Counted from the stretch's first letter, positions 34,618-47,563 are shown. The stretch is DNA of 64,000 nt from Polytrichum commune (GCA_950295325.1 OX485808.1:38398527-38462526), one strand, 5' to 3'. The notes: generated by a model not told the origin, from the sequence alone. Numbers and translations: made by a program.

Positions 34618-37600
34618 TATATCTTTTTTGTTTCCTCAATCGTATTATTAATCTGGGATTACTCACGTGTATTTTGGTTTCTCAGCATCCTCCGCTGCGG
34701 TTTTGACCTAGGTTCATATATAGTATATATCCAGATGTCGATTTTAGTTCTTTTGGTAGGGTCAGGACACTGTCGATGGTGTCCTTCCTTCACAGTTATG
34801 ATTCCCTAACACATGCTGTATTATTCGAAATTTTAACAGAGATCTGTACTGCAATCCGGAAACGCCTTCATATTCTTCCTTTAGTGCCAAGTAGAATTAG
34901 GCAAATGATTGTGTAGGTTATATGGAAATTGGCTTCTGTTTTCGAACCGTAATGTTCTGTTGCCTGCCAAAGCAGGATAATATGTGAGCATTGTGACATT
35001 CAGTTGTCTGCAAGTTGGACCAGTGAAATTGATAGTTAGAAAAGAAATACGAGGTTATCGTGATTGCTGCTCGAATCTGAATGCCTGTCCTAGCACTTCC
35101 TCATGTCCTCATCACGCCTGATAATTGGTGCATTCATGTATCAGATGGTAGGCTTATCTCAATGGAGTCATGATTGTTTTTGGTTTGGGCATAGGCGGGC
35201 AGATGTTGCAACATCAATTTTTATTTGGTGTAAGCTGGGACCTTTTGCTGATCAGGTTCGTGGTTTATAATGTTGGTCTCATCTACGAAGTTGTATTCCG
35301 GCAACGTATAGGTCTTTCATGTTGTCTGTATGTTACCCTTTTGAAGGGTGATGGCAGCTGTGTCTTGGATGTTTCAACTCATTTTACCTAGTGTAGTGTA
35401 GCTAGATGAAATCACACGTTTTTGGGATGCATACTGAGTATGCCATCTATCACGATACGGCTCGAGTGGGTTAATTTTCTGAGTCTTGTGTGATCTTGGG
35501 TTTTTTTTAATAGGATCTTACATCCACATCAATTCTATCCAAAATACTTTAAGATTGAGTGTAGAATGTGTTCACCAGTTGACTTTGTTCTTTTAGGGTT
35601 TAGCAACAAGTTTCATGTCAGAGAACCTCCGAATTGTCTCCAGTTCTGCCTAACCGGAGGAATCTTAGATCCTTTCTCTACTCTGCGAAGTTTTGTCTGT
35701 AAGCATAGGGGTAATCAGTCTGCTCCCTCTTGAAGGAGCAGCTCTCACCAAGCATCAAGGTTCTTCTCTGTTTTCAACTGAGATTGTAAAGCTGAGATTG
35801 TAGCCACCATACAAGAATCTTGCTGGGAAAGGAAACCTGTAGTGGGTGGTTTTGTGGAACCCAGAGGCGAACTTAAAAGGTACCTGGTGCTCTTTGCGCA
35901 GGTGATAGGTTTAGTGATTGCCAATCACGATTGTAACAGTATTACTAATTTCGTCGGTTGGCCCTTTGAAAGTATGTCAGGCAGTCTATGGTTGACATGC
36001 TTGATGTTTTTCTTGTCCTTTTTCATGTAGACTGTTTTTCTCTTCTGAAAGCCAGTGTAAATCTCCCTTCTTTTGGTGTATCGTATTGATCTAACAATTT
36101 TGGAATTTCATTCTGGCATAAGAGCCTTTGGTTTTGGTTCACTCTGTAAAGGATGTTACCAGGTTTCTACTCGGTTCAAGATTGCTACCACCAAAGTATT
36201 ATACACAGCCCCATGGAGCTGATTTCAAGCAATCAAGATTCCAGCATTTTCGAAATATGTGGAAGAAGAACGAGCACATGGTAGTACTTACAAATCTGGA
36301 AATGAGAAGAGTTTCAGAGGAAGATGATCATAAGAATTAGAAAGTGCATATGTGGTATGCACATGTCTCCATTCGATTTATGAGTTGGAGAGAAATATGG
36401 TGTCGTATCTAAGTGGTTCTTAGCGAGCATGGATTTCACAATCCTACCTGGATCTTGTACTGAAGGGCACTTTCAAATCCAGGACCTTTTCTATGCACAT
36501 GGATATGCAGTTTAAAGCTTTAATTAATATCTGACAGCTGGTGTGGGCGAAAGGATTTCGTGACACTAACTATGAGAGACGATTAGTGTAATTGCAGGGC
36601 TGGGCGCTAAATTTGTCAGAGTAGTGAATTTTGTGTCAAGGTGAAGAACGTCCAATCAACTTGATAAGGTTGCATCCAAGATGTTGACAGTGGTCCAAGA
36701 ATCTGCTTAGTTCCATTATGAGTAGCACTAGGAAATAAAATTCTCGATGGTGAGTGGATCTCTTAGGGGTCCAGTGACAGTGTAAGTAAACGTTTCCAGT
36801 TACACATGGAATTTGTCACTATTGCAGACTATGTTTCAAGTGAGAAGTTCTGTGTTTTTTCATCTTTTATGTAACACCATAACTGCTTCTTTGTGTCCAG
36901 TTGTGGACACTTTGTACCTCAAGAGCAGACTTAGTGATGTAAGGAGTTATATAATGATATAAGGATGGTTTGAGACATCCAAAGTCGCCTCAAATTTAGC
37001 AAGCCTGTTTGAAATGTATGGGGACCATTGTTTTTTAATATGTCAAAATCATCGTGTTTGCTTGCACGAAACCTTTATGCTGATACAAATTGTGCCACCA
37101 CGAGGTAGAAGTGGCAATTGGAACAAATCAGTGCCATTGACTAGACTGGGTGAGACCATGATTGCGCTGCGGAATGGGTTTCCTGTTCTGCTGTGCAGGT
37201 TTTCCTGAGTTTTGGCAGTTTCAATTTACTCTAGGAAGTGTACAACTGCGCAGTTGCGTCAATGTGGATTTATTCCACATTGGACAGAAACTTTGCAAAA
37301 GTTTCTGGAGAAACATTGAATTCCTACAACCTGCTCAAGACTGTGTACTTAATGGATGCTTGTGGCAGGATTGGAGGTTTCCCAGCTGCATTCACAGAAT
37401 TTCAGTCTTGTCTGTTCAGAAAACCTAAAGTTCATCATTTAGCTCCTGACCGCTTGCGGCAGAGACTAGGTCTAGCTTTAGTGACAACACTTGCAGCAAA
37501 AAAAATGCTGAGGTGTGCATTTAATTGCTCGTAGCAAGGAAGGCTCTGTGATGTAATATGCTAACATAAATTTCTTGTTTGTTCCGTCCGTGCTACATAC

Positions 37601-38400
37601 AATTTTCTATCACATGTTGGTTAAAGCTCTCATGTTAGCGCTTCCTTCCCATGATTGACCACATGGTTAAATGAACCGATGACCAGTGGAGATTGTTTTC
37701 TTCTTTGTTTCTAGTACTCCATCTCACATTTAGACTCCTTTTGATTTACCTCTAATATAAGTTTGCATCCAAAGGAAGTAGGCATGGGTGAAACAACAGT
37801 GAGGCATTGGTGCTGGACTCATTCATCAGGTGGACATAAGTTTAGCTTCAGTGAAAGACACGGTCAAGGGGGTTCAGGATAATCTTTGTGGACTTGGTGA
37901 TACACAGGTCCAAAAGACAAGCTGAAACTAATATAAATAAACATCTGTTATTGTTTGACAAGCCATAGCTTCTTTGAAAGTGGAGTCACCTGGAGATCTT
38001 CTAAGTCACACTTCATCTAACATCCAACAGCATGATACTCCTGCTCGCACGAACAACAAAACTGCTTGCATTTGACATAGACTAGAATAAAAAGGTGTAA
38101 AAGATACAAACTGAAAATCTTACACATGCCTCTAAGCAAACCACATCATGTATGCTGTAACCCTGCCATCTATATACTGCGATATGTATGTTTATAATAT
38201 CGAAAATGCATATACGTCACTCACTTCATCGCAACTTGGAAAAAGTTGTCAATTGACCAGAACTCGACTTGCATCACCACTTGTTAACGGCAACTGCAAC
38301 AGATGCCAGCCTCTTCCTTTTCCCTCCTCCAACAATTCAATTCAAAGAACTAATGGAAACTTGCATCAATCAACTGATGAACAATCCTGAGGCTCGATGA
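34618..38400. other. 3' flank of eIF5, no protein-coding gene supported
   Basis: The sequence resembles transcribed non-coding plant DNA (T-rich, frequent TTGT and CAG motifs) more than the repeat-rich intergenic DNA elsewhere. Short frames (e.g. 35,170-35,391; 36,128-36,340; 37,162-37,534) have no domains. It could be a spliced 3' UTR or a non-coding transcript; I cannot resolve this. Confidence 0.4.
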
Positions 38401-39535
38401 AGCTCGCCAAGGCTAGGAACAAAAGTAGTTTCAAATACGAAAACCCACCAACCTAAGTCATTGGATTCGATCACAACATGTTGATGTTTGTATACTTCAG
38501 CGATCGATCCAAGTTCGACCTGACAAAAGCTGGCAAAGAAATCGATCTCTTTGATGTAGTTTCAAATGAGTACTAAGACCCTTACACTAATCACTTAACA
38601 TTGTTAAGTCTCATGTTCCCTCACCCTTCCTAAATAGAAGAGGCCGTGGCATTAAAACTTTGGCCATCGTACATTGAGAATAACAATATGTTTATAACTA
38701 GCCGTGTTTTTATTCTCTGGCTTAGGGTGAGTGGCCGGTGAAGCTTAACAATGTTATGCAACTTCAAATTGTAGCTAATGGACGATCAACTTCTATGTAT
38801 TCATGTAATGGTGTACTATACAAGCAATTTAGAGTGTCATGAATTTTGAAAGAAATTGATGCAATTTGAGTTAATCCTTGAAGGAAGCCATGTCAACCAT
38901 GTGTAATGCATGTCACTGTGCACGTTTCCATAACATCTTTAATCCTTGCATCCATTCAACCTGAATATTAGTACACAACTACTTACCATCAGTCTGGAGC
39001 TCCATCAAAGTGATACGTTGAGAACAACAATCAACATAGCTTCCACACATATTAGTGTCCTTATGCCACTTGAGACTCTTGTTGCTTCCTAAAAGAGGAA
39101 TTATGTAGCTCCAAGTTAATGTAAGCTCACTAAATCCAAGAAATGTGACATGTACCCCTTGATGCGGTTCCACGTGAGTTAAGCATTCCAAAATCGAAAG
39201 GTGCAACTCATGCACAATGGATGACCACTTGCTTATAGAAGTCACAAAAAGTGGGTTGCAGGGCCATGCACTCTAGGGTTCATGGTACAAGGGTTGAAGG
39301 GCTCTCTCAAGAGGGCCTCTATTCCATAAGTGTTGGGCAATAAGAAGTTTGGACACACACACACACACACATATATATGGAGAAGCCGGATGTAGCGTCC
39401 ATTATTGCCTTTATAAATCATAAAGTCCTTGCTCATTTTTGGCCATGCAAACACCGGGGACCTTATATGGCATACTTTCCTATTGTAAATCATGGCGGGA
39501 CATTATATGTAACAACACATCCACCATTGATCATG
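38401..39535. other. Intergenic with CA/TA microsatellite
   Basis: No supported gene. A (CA)n(TA)n tract lies at 39,352-39,378. Confidence 0.45.
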
Positions 39536-39543
39536 CTTTGCAT

Positions 39544-39769
39544 CAGTGATCGGGGAGATTTATGGACATAATCGGTTGATATCCTAGTGTTTGCAAGTCC
39601 AACCGGTTACATGTTGACATCCTCCGGGTTTCCTTAATTAAATTGGAGCATATTCTATAAATTCCTCTAAAATGATCGGCAATTTTCTTGCGGTCTTGAA
39701 CTTCAACCAGTTATTTCTCAAACTCGACCGGTTCATTTGTAACTAACTGCTGGTTCTTCCCGATCATTG
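39544..39769 (+). mobile_element. hAT-type MITE, complete, 226 bp
   Basis: The element begins CAGTGATCGGGGAGA and ends with TTCTTCCCGATCATTG, the inverted match. It is flanked on both sides by the 8-bp duplication CTTTGCAT (39,536-39,543 and 39,770-39,777). A CAGTG terminus plus an 8-bp duplication is diagnostic of the hAT superfamily. Non-coding. Diverged copies lie at 13,364, 30,205 and in the pair at 60,299-60,766. Confidence 0.88.
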
Positions 39770-39777
39770 CTTTGCAT

Positions 39778-41031
39778 GGATAGTTAAGAATTTGCACTTA
39801 GTCTTTACACGTGATGATGCCCTTAGGAGGAGCTATTGTGCAAATAAAGGCCACCCTTGAGGGATTTTGCATGTTCTACCCCCACCTCCCCCCATCGAAA
39901 ACTATTGATTTTTCTTTTTTCTTTTTGCCTTTGATATAATTGGCCCTTTATACACTAGAATTGCACCCCCAAATACAACGATGCATTTGTGTGTAATGTA
40001 GCAATCCAACCCACGATACAACTCCAACCAAAGGAATGCACCATGTAAATAATATAGGTTGGGTGGAAGACAAAAACCATTGTTATACTATACAATGAGA
40101 CACTCTCATGTCGGACTCTTGTATGTGTAAGGGCATCGACACCGTGAGCAAGGCCCCTCAACCTCAATGTCCTTACATGAAGGAAAGCCAAAGTCTAACA
40201 TAAAAAGGTGTTTTATTGCATAATGGAATATGGTTAATTTCCCGCGTAACCCGTTTTACCTACGTAGTGCGTTCCATGTGTATAGGTCCATGCCGGATTT
40301 CCCTTGGTAATATGAGGTATGTGTACTTCGTGTAATTCAACCCAGGTATTTTGGAGTGCATTTTTTTTATTAGCAAGAAATTGTGTTTTCCCAGTCAATC
40401 AGAGTTGTTGAAATCCATCCTTGGGTCTTTGTGTATGGTAATGCATGAGGGGGAGTGCATCATGGGAACATAGATATTTATGCTTGGCTACTGCTTCGCA
40501 TAGTGTCGTCATTTCCCCATAATCAATTTGGGGCTATATCTCGCCTATGTGGTGCTCTCTTAGTGGCTCCAAGGAGGTCAGTCATATGATGATAATGATT
40601 ACTTGATGGCATGTAGGGTAGGTAGGGAGAATGTGTCAAAAATTCATTGGCTCAATATAACCTTGCCAACGGTTATATGCGGTATTGGTTCTTTGTGGTT
40701 AGCGACCCTCAATAAACTCAGCCTACATGCCTCGCTTATTGAGGACCCCCATGTATACACTAAAACTTGTCCTCAAAAAACCAATACCTCATACGTTAAG
40801 AATATGGATGATTTCCCTTTGTTAAATTTTGTCCATTGTACATGTGAACGCCCTACTCATAGGTGACGGGACATTATGACACCACAAAATGCACTGTGCC
40901 AATCATAGGTGGCATAATACAATGTTGAAATGAATTAACCCATTTTCTTTATGTTGGGTAGGCCTTCTTGGATTGGGCATTCCTTGAATTGCGGGCCTAC
41001 ACCTAGGGCTACCGCCCTTGGAAATAGGCCC
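39778..41031. other. Intergenic, no gene seen
   Basis: Short frames at 39,955-40,191 (minus) and 40,603-40,866 (plus) are unsupported. Confidence 0.45.
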
Positions 41032-41034
41032 TTA

Positions 41035-41709
41035 GGGCCACTTCACACACGAGCTAGGAGTTGTGACCACGGAATTGTGAGAGCCCTAAAGAAAGTGTCC
41101 AAAGGCCGTCCTAACACACCTTCAAAATCGTGTAGTGTGGTCACCAACACTCAAGTCGAATGTGAAGTCATAAGTGACCGGTCCCTCAACCAAAATCCAT
41201 TTCGATGAATTTCTATTCATTCATGCGAGTCTCATGCATGATAAAATAAAATAAATCAACGGTTGTAAGCGTTCGGAGTGTCATGATCTCCCGGTGGTTT
41301 TGTGTTAGGCCTACCTCCAAGAAGTGATTTTTGAAAAACAATCCAAATGACCACGAAACATGATCCATTCGATGCCACGTAGGAGTCCATGTAGACTTTA
41401 CATCCATCTTGCATTCACATACTCACTCCGTTGGTCCCTCAAGTGCGTAGAGTGAAGCGAACTTGCACCGGCCCTGCCCTTTCCACCAACAAGAATGCTT
41501 GAAGTGTAATGGTCACGGGCTCTCAGTCTCGTGTGTGAAGTGGCCCTTAATTCCAAGAATGCCCTCTCCTTCCATCTTGCATTCACATGCTCCGTTGGTC
41601 CCCTCAAGCGTAGAGTGAAGTGAACTCGCACCGGCCCCGCCCTTTCCACCAACGAGAGTGCTTGAAGTGTAATGGTCACGGGCTCTCAGTCTCGTGTGTG
41701 AAGTGGCCC
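41035..41709 (-). mobile_element. Tourist-like (PIF/Harbinger) MITE with tandem duplication, 675 bp
   Basis: GGGCCACTTCACACACGAG at the left and the complement at the right are flanked by TTA (41,032-41,034; 41,710-41,712). It is the same family as 22,271-23,096, in opposite orientation. An internal terminus ends at 41,546, followed by a copy of the flank (TTAATTCCAAGAATGCCCTC), which recurs after 41,709. A tandem duplication of about 163 bp therefore occurred after insertion and took flanking host DNA with it. Confidence 0.85.
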
Positions 41710-41746
41710 TTAATTCCAAGAATGCCCTCTCCTGCAGGCCCTAGTC

Positions 41747-42170
41747 TCTAGATAATGTACTCCCCCGCATGCATGTCTCTATTACGAATAAACCGTATTA
41801 CGAATAAACCGGAGGTAGCGGCCCATTTGCGGCGCCATGGGTGGAGATGCCCTTGGCCAAGTGAAGAGGCGCCTCCCAAACCCCGTGGGCCCAGGCAGGC
41901 AGGCAGGCCAACGCCACCCCAACCCCACCCCCACAAAAGGATCACTTGGGTCCGTCCGCCCGTCCTCGTTGGCTCCGCCCCTTTCTCGTCGCCCGCTTAC
42001 CCTTCCTCTCGTCGTCGTCGTCTTCTTCTTCTTCCTCCACCTCTTCTTCTCTCCACCCCCTCTGACCGCGCCCTCCGCACATTCTCTTCGAGCCTCTCCT
42101 CTACAACCCGCTTCTCTTCCCTAACCCTCGCCCGCCAGCCCTCCCTCCGTGCATCCCTCCCGCTCGCGCT
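41747..42170 (+). promoter_or_regulatory. Probable promoter / 5' leader of the ACP gene
   Basis: GC-rich sequence passing into a pyrimidine-rich leader with TCG and TTC runs (about 42,001-42,060) immediately before the ATG. No clear TATA box. Pyrimidine-rich leaders are common in plant plastid-protein genes. Confidence 0.4.
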
Positions 42171-42599
42171 ATGGCCGCCACCGCCCACATGGCCGCCGTG
42201 CCAACGCTCGCCGTCCACAATGCCGTCTCCGTTAGCGACCGGAGCTTCCAGGGTTTGAGGGCCGTGGCGATGCGCTCTCCCTCCTTCAGGGCGCTGTCAT
42301 TGCGCTCTTCGTCGCCCGCAGTGGTGCCCCGCCGCTCGCTGCAGGTGTCATGCGCCGCACAGAGCGGTACTTTGGAAGTGGTGGCGCAGCTCATCGCGGA
42401 GCAGTTGGCCATTGACAAGGAGACCGTCCTCCCTGACTCCAAGTTTGTGGACCTCGGAGCCGACTCATTGGACACCGTGGAGATTATGATGGCGCTCGAG
42501 GAGAAGTTCGACATTCAACTGCAGGAGGAGAATGCCGAGAAGATTGTCACCGTCCAGAATGCCGCAGATTTGATCGAGGATGTGTTGGCCACCAAGTAG
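42171..42599 (+). CDS. ACP: Plastid acyl carrier protein precursor
   Basis: A 142-residue protein. Residues 1 to about 60 are a chloroplast transit peptide (Ala/Ser/Arg-rich, almost no acidic residues), with likely cleavage near VSC-AAQ. The rest is a complete acyl carrier domain: [18 protein letters not shown] carries the Asp-Ser-Leu motif with Ser99 as the 4'-phosphopantetheine site, then [17 protein letters not shown]. In the plastid stroma it carries growing acyl chains through type II fatty-acid synthesis. The start is chosen because the transit peptide begins there and the frame is closed upstream. The frame has no intron, whereas the Arabidopsis plastid ACP genes I recall have introns, so either this lineage differs or this is an old retrocopy. 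Protein assignment is near certain. Confidence 0.96.
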   Translation: MAATAHMAAVPTLAVHNAVSVSDRSFQGLRAVAMRSPSFRALSLRSSSPAVVPRRSLQVSCAAQSGTLEVVAQLIAEQLAIDKETVLPDSKFVDLGADSLDTVEIMMALEEKFDIQLQEENAEKIVTVQNAADLIEDVLATK

Positions 42600-44355
42600 A
42601 AGACGTCCGTTGGCTCGGACACTTAAAAATAGTGTTTAAATGTTAATGTTAAGGTGTGGATGCGGCTGGTCCGCTTATTGTTAGCGGATACATCAGGGAC
42701 GATGATGATGATGATGAGGAGGAGGAGGAGGAGGAGGAGGCCCCTCTCTTAGGCTTTGGCGTAAGGTTTTACATTGTAGGAGGACGAGACAGAGACATTT
42801 ATCTACTTTCTTTCTTGGACTACCGTTGCCCTTCTTGTGTACGGTTTCAAAAGGTTTCTTATAGGAAATTTCGCCAAAGTTTTGGCTCTTATTCTTCACC
42901 TGGCTCTCGCCTCAGATGTGCACTGATTTTGCATTCGGTTTTGCTCAAGATTTTCGGAATGGAGGTTTCTTAAAGAGTTTGTCCTTGTCCATCGAGGTTC
43001 TGCTACCTTTTCTGCTGTTTTAGCTCTCTCTCTCTCTATCCCCTGTTCTCGTGTTATGACTCCAAGTCTGAGCTTAGTAGTTCCGGTGATGGATCCAAGG
43101 CTGGCCCAGGAACGAAGTGTGCTGAGATGTTGTGTTTTGACTTGCTCACGTTTTGGATTATTTTGTTTCTTCCGGTGTTTTGGTGTTTTCAATACCTATC
43201 CGCCCCGTACTATTCCAGGTTTGCCTCTTTACACATCCTCCTCGTGTGTGTCATCCAACATTTTCTGTGATACGGCCCGTTGGTGTATGCTATCTCGGAG
43301 TTGCTCGATAGTTTGTAGCTCCATGGTAACAATGATTTGGTTTTGCGTTAGCTATGAGTGGCAAGTTTGGCTGCTGTTCTTGGCGATTTTCTGACGTGGT
43401 CTTAACTTGAAATTTGTTCATGCGGGCAGCCATTGGTGTTACCTTGAAGAATCAACGTGCGCGACGTCGCTGTTCTTGTCACAGACCAATGGTTGATTGA
43501 AATACGTAGTGTCAGCTGCAGTTTCACATCCATTAGCAACGCCCTAAATTTCCTGTTTTGCTAGGCAGGGTTGCAGAGATATTTGACGGTCTGATAGTGG
43601 ATCATGAATTGTTGTGACCTCACAAACCTATTGTCGTTGTTTTGTTTTGTAGTATTACCTTGCTTGGATATTATCTCTCTGAATAAGGAGAAAATTGATG
43701 AGATTGTGGTCTTGACCTAAATTGTTTGTGGTCCTGTTGGACTATGATTCACAAGCTCTTCATCCTGAATTAGGGTTAATGAGTTAACGTACTTCAGTTT
43801 TAGTGGGTCACTGCTCCGTTTCCTGCATCGTCTGTTCCTTGGTCATGTGATATAAGTACAAGCCTTATTTTCTCCTAAATCTAGATGATTGTCTTGGCTT
43901 ATCTATTAACACTATTTGTGTTTTCTGAGTAGGTACCTGATATTTCCAACGTTGTGTTCACGGCAATCGGCCAGATGTACAATGTCGCTTCCTGCCTTTT
44001 TTTTTTGGTGTGAGAGATTTCCACCTGTTTGGTTGCCTCTAAACACTAGGGTTCTCAACTTTAGTCCCAATGTGAGGAAAAACAGAGCTTTCACCCAGGC
44101 CAGTGTTGCCTATATGAGAATTGCACTGTATTTTAGGCTTCTGTATTTTAAGTCTTATGCCATTAATAATGTGCTCATGGATGGACTCGATGTGTTACGA
44201 GAAATTCTCGATGGCAATAAATGGTGGATATATAGTTGTTCAGAGACCTTATCTAAAGTATGAGACTGTATCACTTCACCTATGATCCCATTTTTACTGT
44301 TTCCATATGATCTGCAGCACGAGAGTATCCGAACAGTGGGTGATGAGGTTACTGT
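42600..44355. other. 3' flank of ACP, no gene supported
   Basis: The 3' UTR side begins with a GAT/GAG triplet run at 42,701-42,740. Beyond it the sequence is T-rich with several short frames (43,056-43,394; 43,916-44,263) that have no recognisable products. A spliced 3' UTR or non-coding transcript is possible. Confidence 0.4.
42701..42740. repeat. (GAT)n(GAG)n microsatellite
   Basis: About five GAT triplets run into about eight GAG triplets in the ACP 3' region. Confidence 0.93.
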
Positions 44356-44784
44356 GAGAGACTATGAAGATAGAAGCAGTTTACACTGTTCCACGAAGTG
44401 ATGGCCTGGATCAGGAACACATGTAGAGCATATTTTCTGGCGCCACGATGGTAATTGACACGCATGTACTTAAATAAAAAGACATACTTAAGTGCAGACA
44501 CATGACACATATTCATCAAATAGAGAAACATCTACCTTAGACACTACATCTCACTTGCATCAGTCTACTCGAGAGACTATGAAGATGGAAGCAGTTTACA
44601 CTGTTCCACAAAGTGATGGCTGGATCAGGGACACATGTAGAGCATATTTTCTGGTGCCACAATGGTAATTGATGCACATCTACTTATATAATAACACATA
44701 CTTCAGTGCAGACACACGACACATATTCATCAACTAGAAAAACATCTACCTTAGACACTACATCTCACTTGCATCAGTCAACTC
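44356..44784. repeat. Tandem duplication, two ~214-bp units
   Basis: Units at 44,356-44,570 and 44,571-44,784 share GAGAGACTATGAAGAT at the start and CTCACTTGCATCAGTC at the end, with about 10% difference. Part of unit 2 is the outermost portion of the palindrome's left arm. Confidence 0.85.
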
Positions 44785-46007
44785 AATGTCATAAGTCATG
44801 ATAACCATGGACGGATGTGCAGGAAACTCCCCACACGTTTATCATATTATATCCCAACATTCTCATGTTCAATATTGTTGCAATTTTGAATTTCGTGTTC
44901 AAAACTTCAAAATGCACACGTGTTGTTTATGCAATGTGTTAATATGGATGAGGCCTACTATCCATGATATTTATGAGGGACGTGCTAAAACATATCCACC
45001 AACAAAGTGCCAGAATCCACAACAATGTGCCTCCTAAAACTCGGCCAAGTTCTAAGATTCCATGCATTTTGGAATTATGTCACTCAAGCTTATGGAACCA
45101 GGTTGCACAACTAAGAAACGCATATACGTATAGTAGATCATGGATCACATAGGGACACATTCTTCAACTCTTTGTAGGGCCGGATGCAGTCCTCACCCAA
45201 TCCTCGACCACTAAGCAAATGGGATGTCTTTCGAGGGCCCCTCCATATCCAACTAGAGAGCTTGCGACATCCACCTGAACTAACAAAGAAAATGAGTGGA
45301 AAGTCCATTAGAAAACATAAAGCATGTGGGCATTATTTGGTTTGTTTTTCATGTCCTCCAACTTCTACCGATACCGATCAGATCAGATTTACACGACAAA
45401 ACTTGTGTTGCATCGGCAGATCACCGATGAAACATCTGCAAAAACCGGATTGAAAATCAGACCTCCCCCCATTTAGCTACGGTTGTCGGAAATGCCTATA
45501 TGTTAGATTTCTTAAGTGGATACATAGATCCTCCCAAGTGTGTTCACTATCATCGAGTGTACACTAGTTATTGATATATGAGGACGTGGTCCAATCTCTT
45601 TGAACACATGCATGTGTCTTTATGATGTTTGCTCTTTGATCCCCACCGAACCACATACCAATGAATATTTAGGCGTCTGATTTAGAAAACGAGTCACTTA
45701 AGACCCATCCACCTTATACACAAAACCAGGATCAAGAAATTGTGTCATTATTTCACCACATCATTGTAGTACAATTCACGATTCTCCGATATCACAGTCG
45801 GAACACAGTTGAAGGTCACAATATATATGGAGATTGTCAAAGCCAGTCACACAAAGTGTATAAATTCGGAGCTTCGAAGTTGTGGTCGAGCATTGAGGAA
45901 AGAGAACTTCCTAATTAACGTAACGACCGACACAAAACAAGAACGTAGAATGACATGACTGAGGTGATGATCGAGTTGCTCATGGAAGAGGTTTATGGAT
46001 ACCTTGA

Positions 46008-46370
46008 TCACTCCACACATATTATCAAGTCGTTGGCGGCGGCCTTGATGATGACGGCGATCGAATTTTCCACATCAACTACGAGGCCGTCAGCGGTGCC
46101 CGCGAATACCAACGAAGTCACGGATGGTGCGCAAGTGTAGGTGCCTGACACCAGATTCCCTTTTGCGTTCGTCACCTCACAAACAATTTATCGAACAGCC
46201 TCATCGACAGTGATGGTCACTGTAGCACCCACTTCGACCTCCTCACCGTTCAATGTAATCGGCTCACAATAGTCGTTCTTACAAGTCACTTCCTTGCTGC
46301 CAGCTTGTGCGGCCATCACCATGGCAGACACGAGCATGAGCATGAGAGCAACCTTTGCCGCGGAAGCCAT
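46008..46370 (-). pseudogene. Small secreted-protein gene, left copy, internal stop
   Basis: Mirror image of 47,564-47,926 and, in the compared region, identical to it. The ATG is at 46,370; the frame has a TAA after 60 codons (46,188-46,190) and continues in the same frame to a TGA at 46,008-46,010. Residues 1-23 are a typical signal peptide (MASAAKVALMLMLVSAMVMA then AQA). The mature part before the stop is 37 residues with two Cys. If only the first part is made, it is a truncated secreted peptide. I do not recognise the family. Confidence 0.6.
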
Positions 46371-46493
46371 TGCAGGGAGTGTTGAAACTCGGAGGTGAAG
46401 TGCAGCCGAAGAGGAGAAGCTGTGGTGGTGGCAAGTGTGATAGTTGTGAAGTGGTTGCAGTGGATGATGAACTCCAAGTTATAACGCTGCATG

Positions 46494-46500
46494 TTATATA
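46494..46500 (-). promoter_or_regulatory. TATA box of the left copy
   Basis: TATATAA on the minus strand, mirror of 47,434-47,440 and about 125 bases upstream of the ATG at 46,370. Confidence 0.6.
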
Positions 46501-46836
46501 CTCTTGGTCGAGCCTCGCCCGCCTCCACCACGTCCTCATCGACATCCCCCTTAAAGAAATCACGTCGACTTCCCGACTCCGTATGATCCCTCCACTTTAT
46601 GATCCACGTCGAAAAAATGTGAGCGGGACCAGGTGTCTACCGATTGAGTAGAGTGGTTTGGTGTGTCCTTTGGGTACCGACACGAACATGGCCAATAGAG
46701 GCATTGCCAATGGTCGGGTCTTCTGTTACTTCCTGAACCTTAGACTCCACGGCAACCTTGAGAAATTGCAACATGGCAATCTTACAGTATTGGAGACTCT
46801 ATCAAATCGGGCTCCAATCCCACATGGAGACTGTAC

Positions 46837-47097
46837 TTCCGCAACAAAAGAGGATGACATAAGAAGCACCTTAACTTTAAGGTTCCCTTTAGCACCTTCG
46901 AAGGATGATGCTGACTATGCTTGGGTTGGGTCCCGGGGCGGCAAAACGTGTGTAGGGGTCAGTAGCATAATAAGGCTTTGAAAATTGATAATAATTTCAT
47001 AATATATAGAATAATATATTCAGGTTTCAAATACTATAGAATAATCCCATGTCTTGTATTGTACTTGTTCCATCCACTCTGAAAAGGACCATGGAGT
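46837..47097. other. Palindrome spacer, 261 bp
   Basis: Non-repeated centre between the arms. It is the shared upstream region of the two divergent gene copies, though their TATA boxes are more than 300 bp away inside the arms. AT-rich near 46,990-47,045. No coding sense. Confidence 0.7.
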
Positions 47098-47433
47098 GTA
47101 CAGTCTCCATGTGGGATTGGAGCCCGATTTGATAGAGTCTCCAATACTGTAAGATTGCCATGTTGCAATTTCTCAAGGTTGCCGTGGAGTCTAAGGTTCA
47201 GGAAGTAACAGAAGACCCGACCATTGGCAATGCCTCTATTGGCCATGTTCGTGTCGGTACCCAAAGGACACACCAAACCACTCTACTCAATCGGTAGACA
47301 CCTGGTCCCGCTCACATTTTTTCGACGTGGATCATAAAGTGGAGGGATCATACGGAGTCGGGAAGTCGACGTGATTTCTTTAAGGGGGATGTCGATGAGG
47401 ACGTGGTGGAGGCGGGCGAGGCTCGACCAAGAG

Positions 47434-47440
47434 TATATAA
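47434..47440 (+). promoter_or_regulatory. TATA box of the right copy
   Basis: TATATAA in the context GAGTATATAACATGC, about 125 bases upstream of the ATG at 47,564. Confidence 0.65.
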
Positions 47441-47563
47441 CATGCAGCGTTATAACTTGGAGTTCATCATCCACTGCAACCACTTCACAACTATCACACT
47501 TGCCACCACCACAGCTTCTCCTCTTCGGCTGCACTTCACCTCCGAGTTTCAACACTCCCTGCA

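Larger units (their letters stand above)
44672..46836. repeat. Large palindrome, left arm
   Basis: Inverted copy of 47,098-54,930 once the copia insertion is removed. From 45,586 to 46,836 the pairing is exact in register (paired coordinates always sum to 93,934), with no difference in the segments I compared. From 44,672 to 45,585 there are many substitutions and several indels. It contains one small secreted-protein gene copy on the minus strand. Confidence 0.92.

Noticed and set aside
41755-42258. 167-codon plus-strand frame before ACP
   Set aside because: Runs through the pyrimidine-rich leader and into the ACP start in another frame; Pro/Ser/Leu low complexity.
46355-46651. 98-codon frame and its mirror at 47,283-47,579 in the palindrome arms
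   Set aside because: They run antisense across the promoter and signal-peptide region of the secreted-protein genes; the match between them only reflects the inverted repeat.
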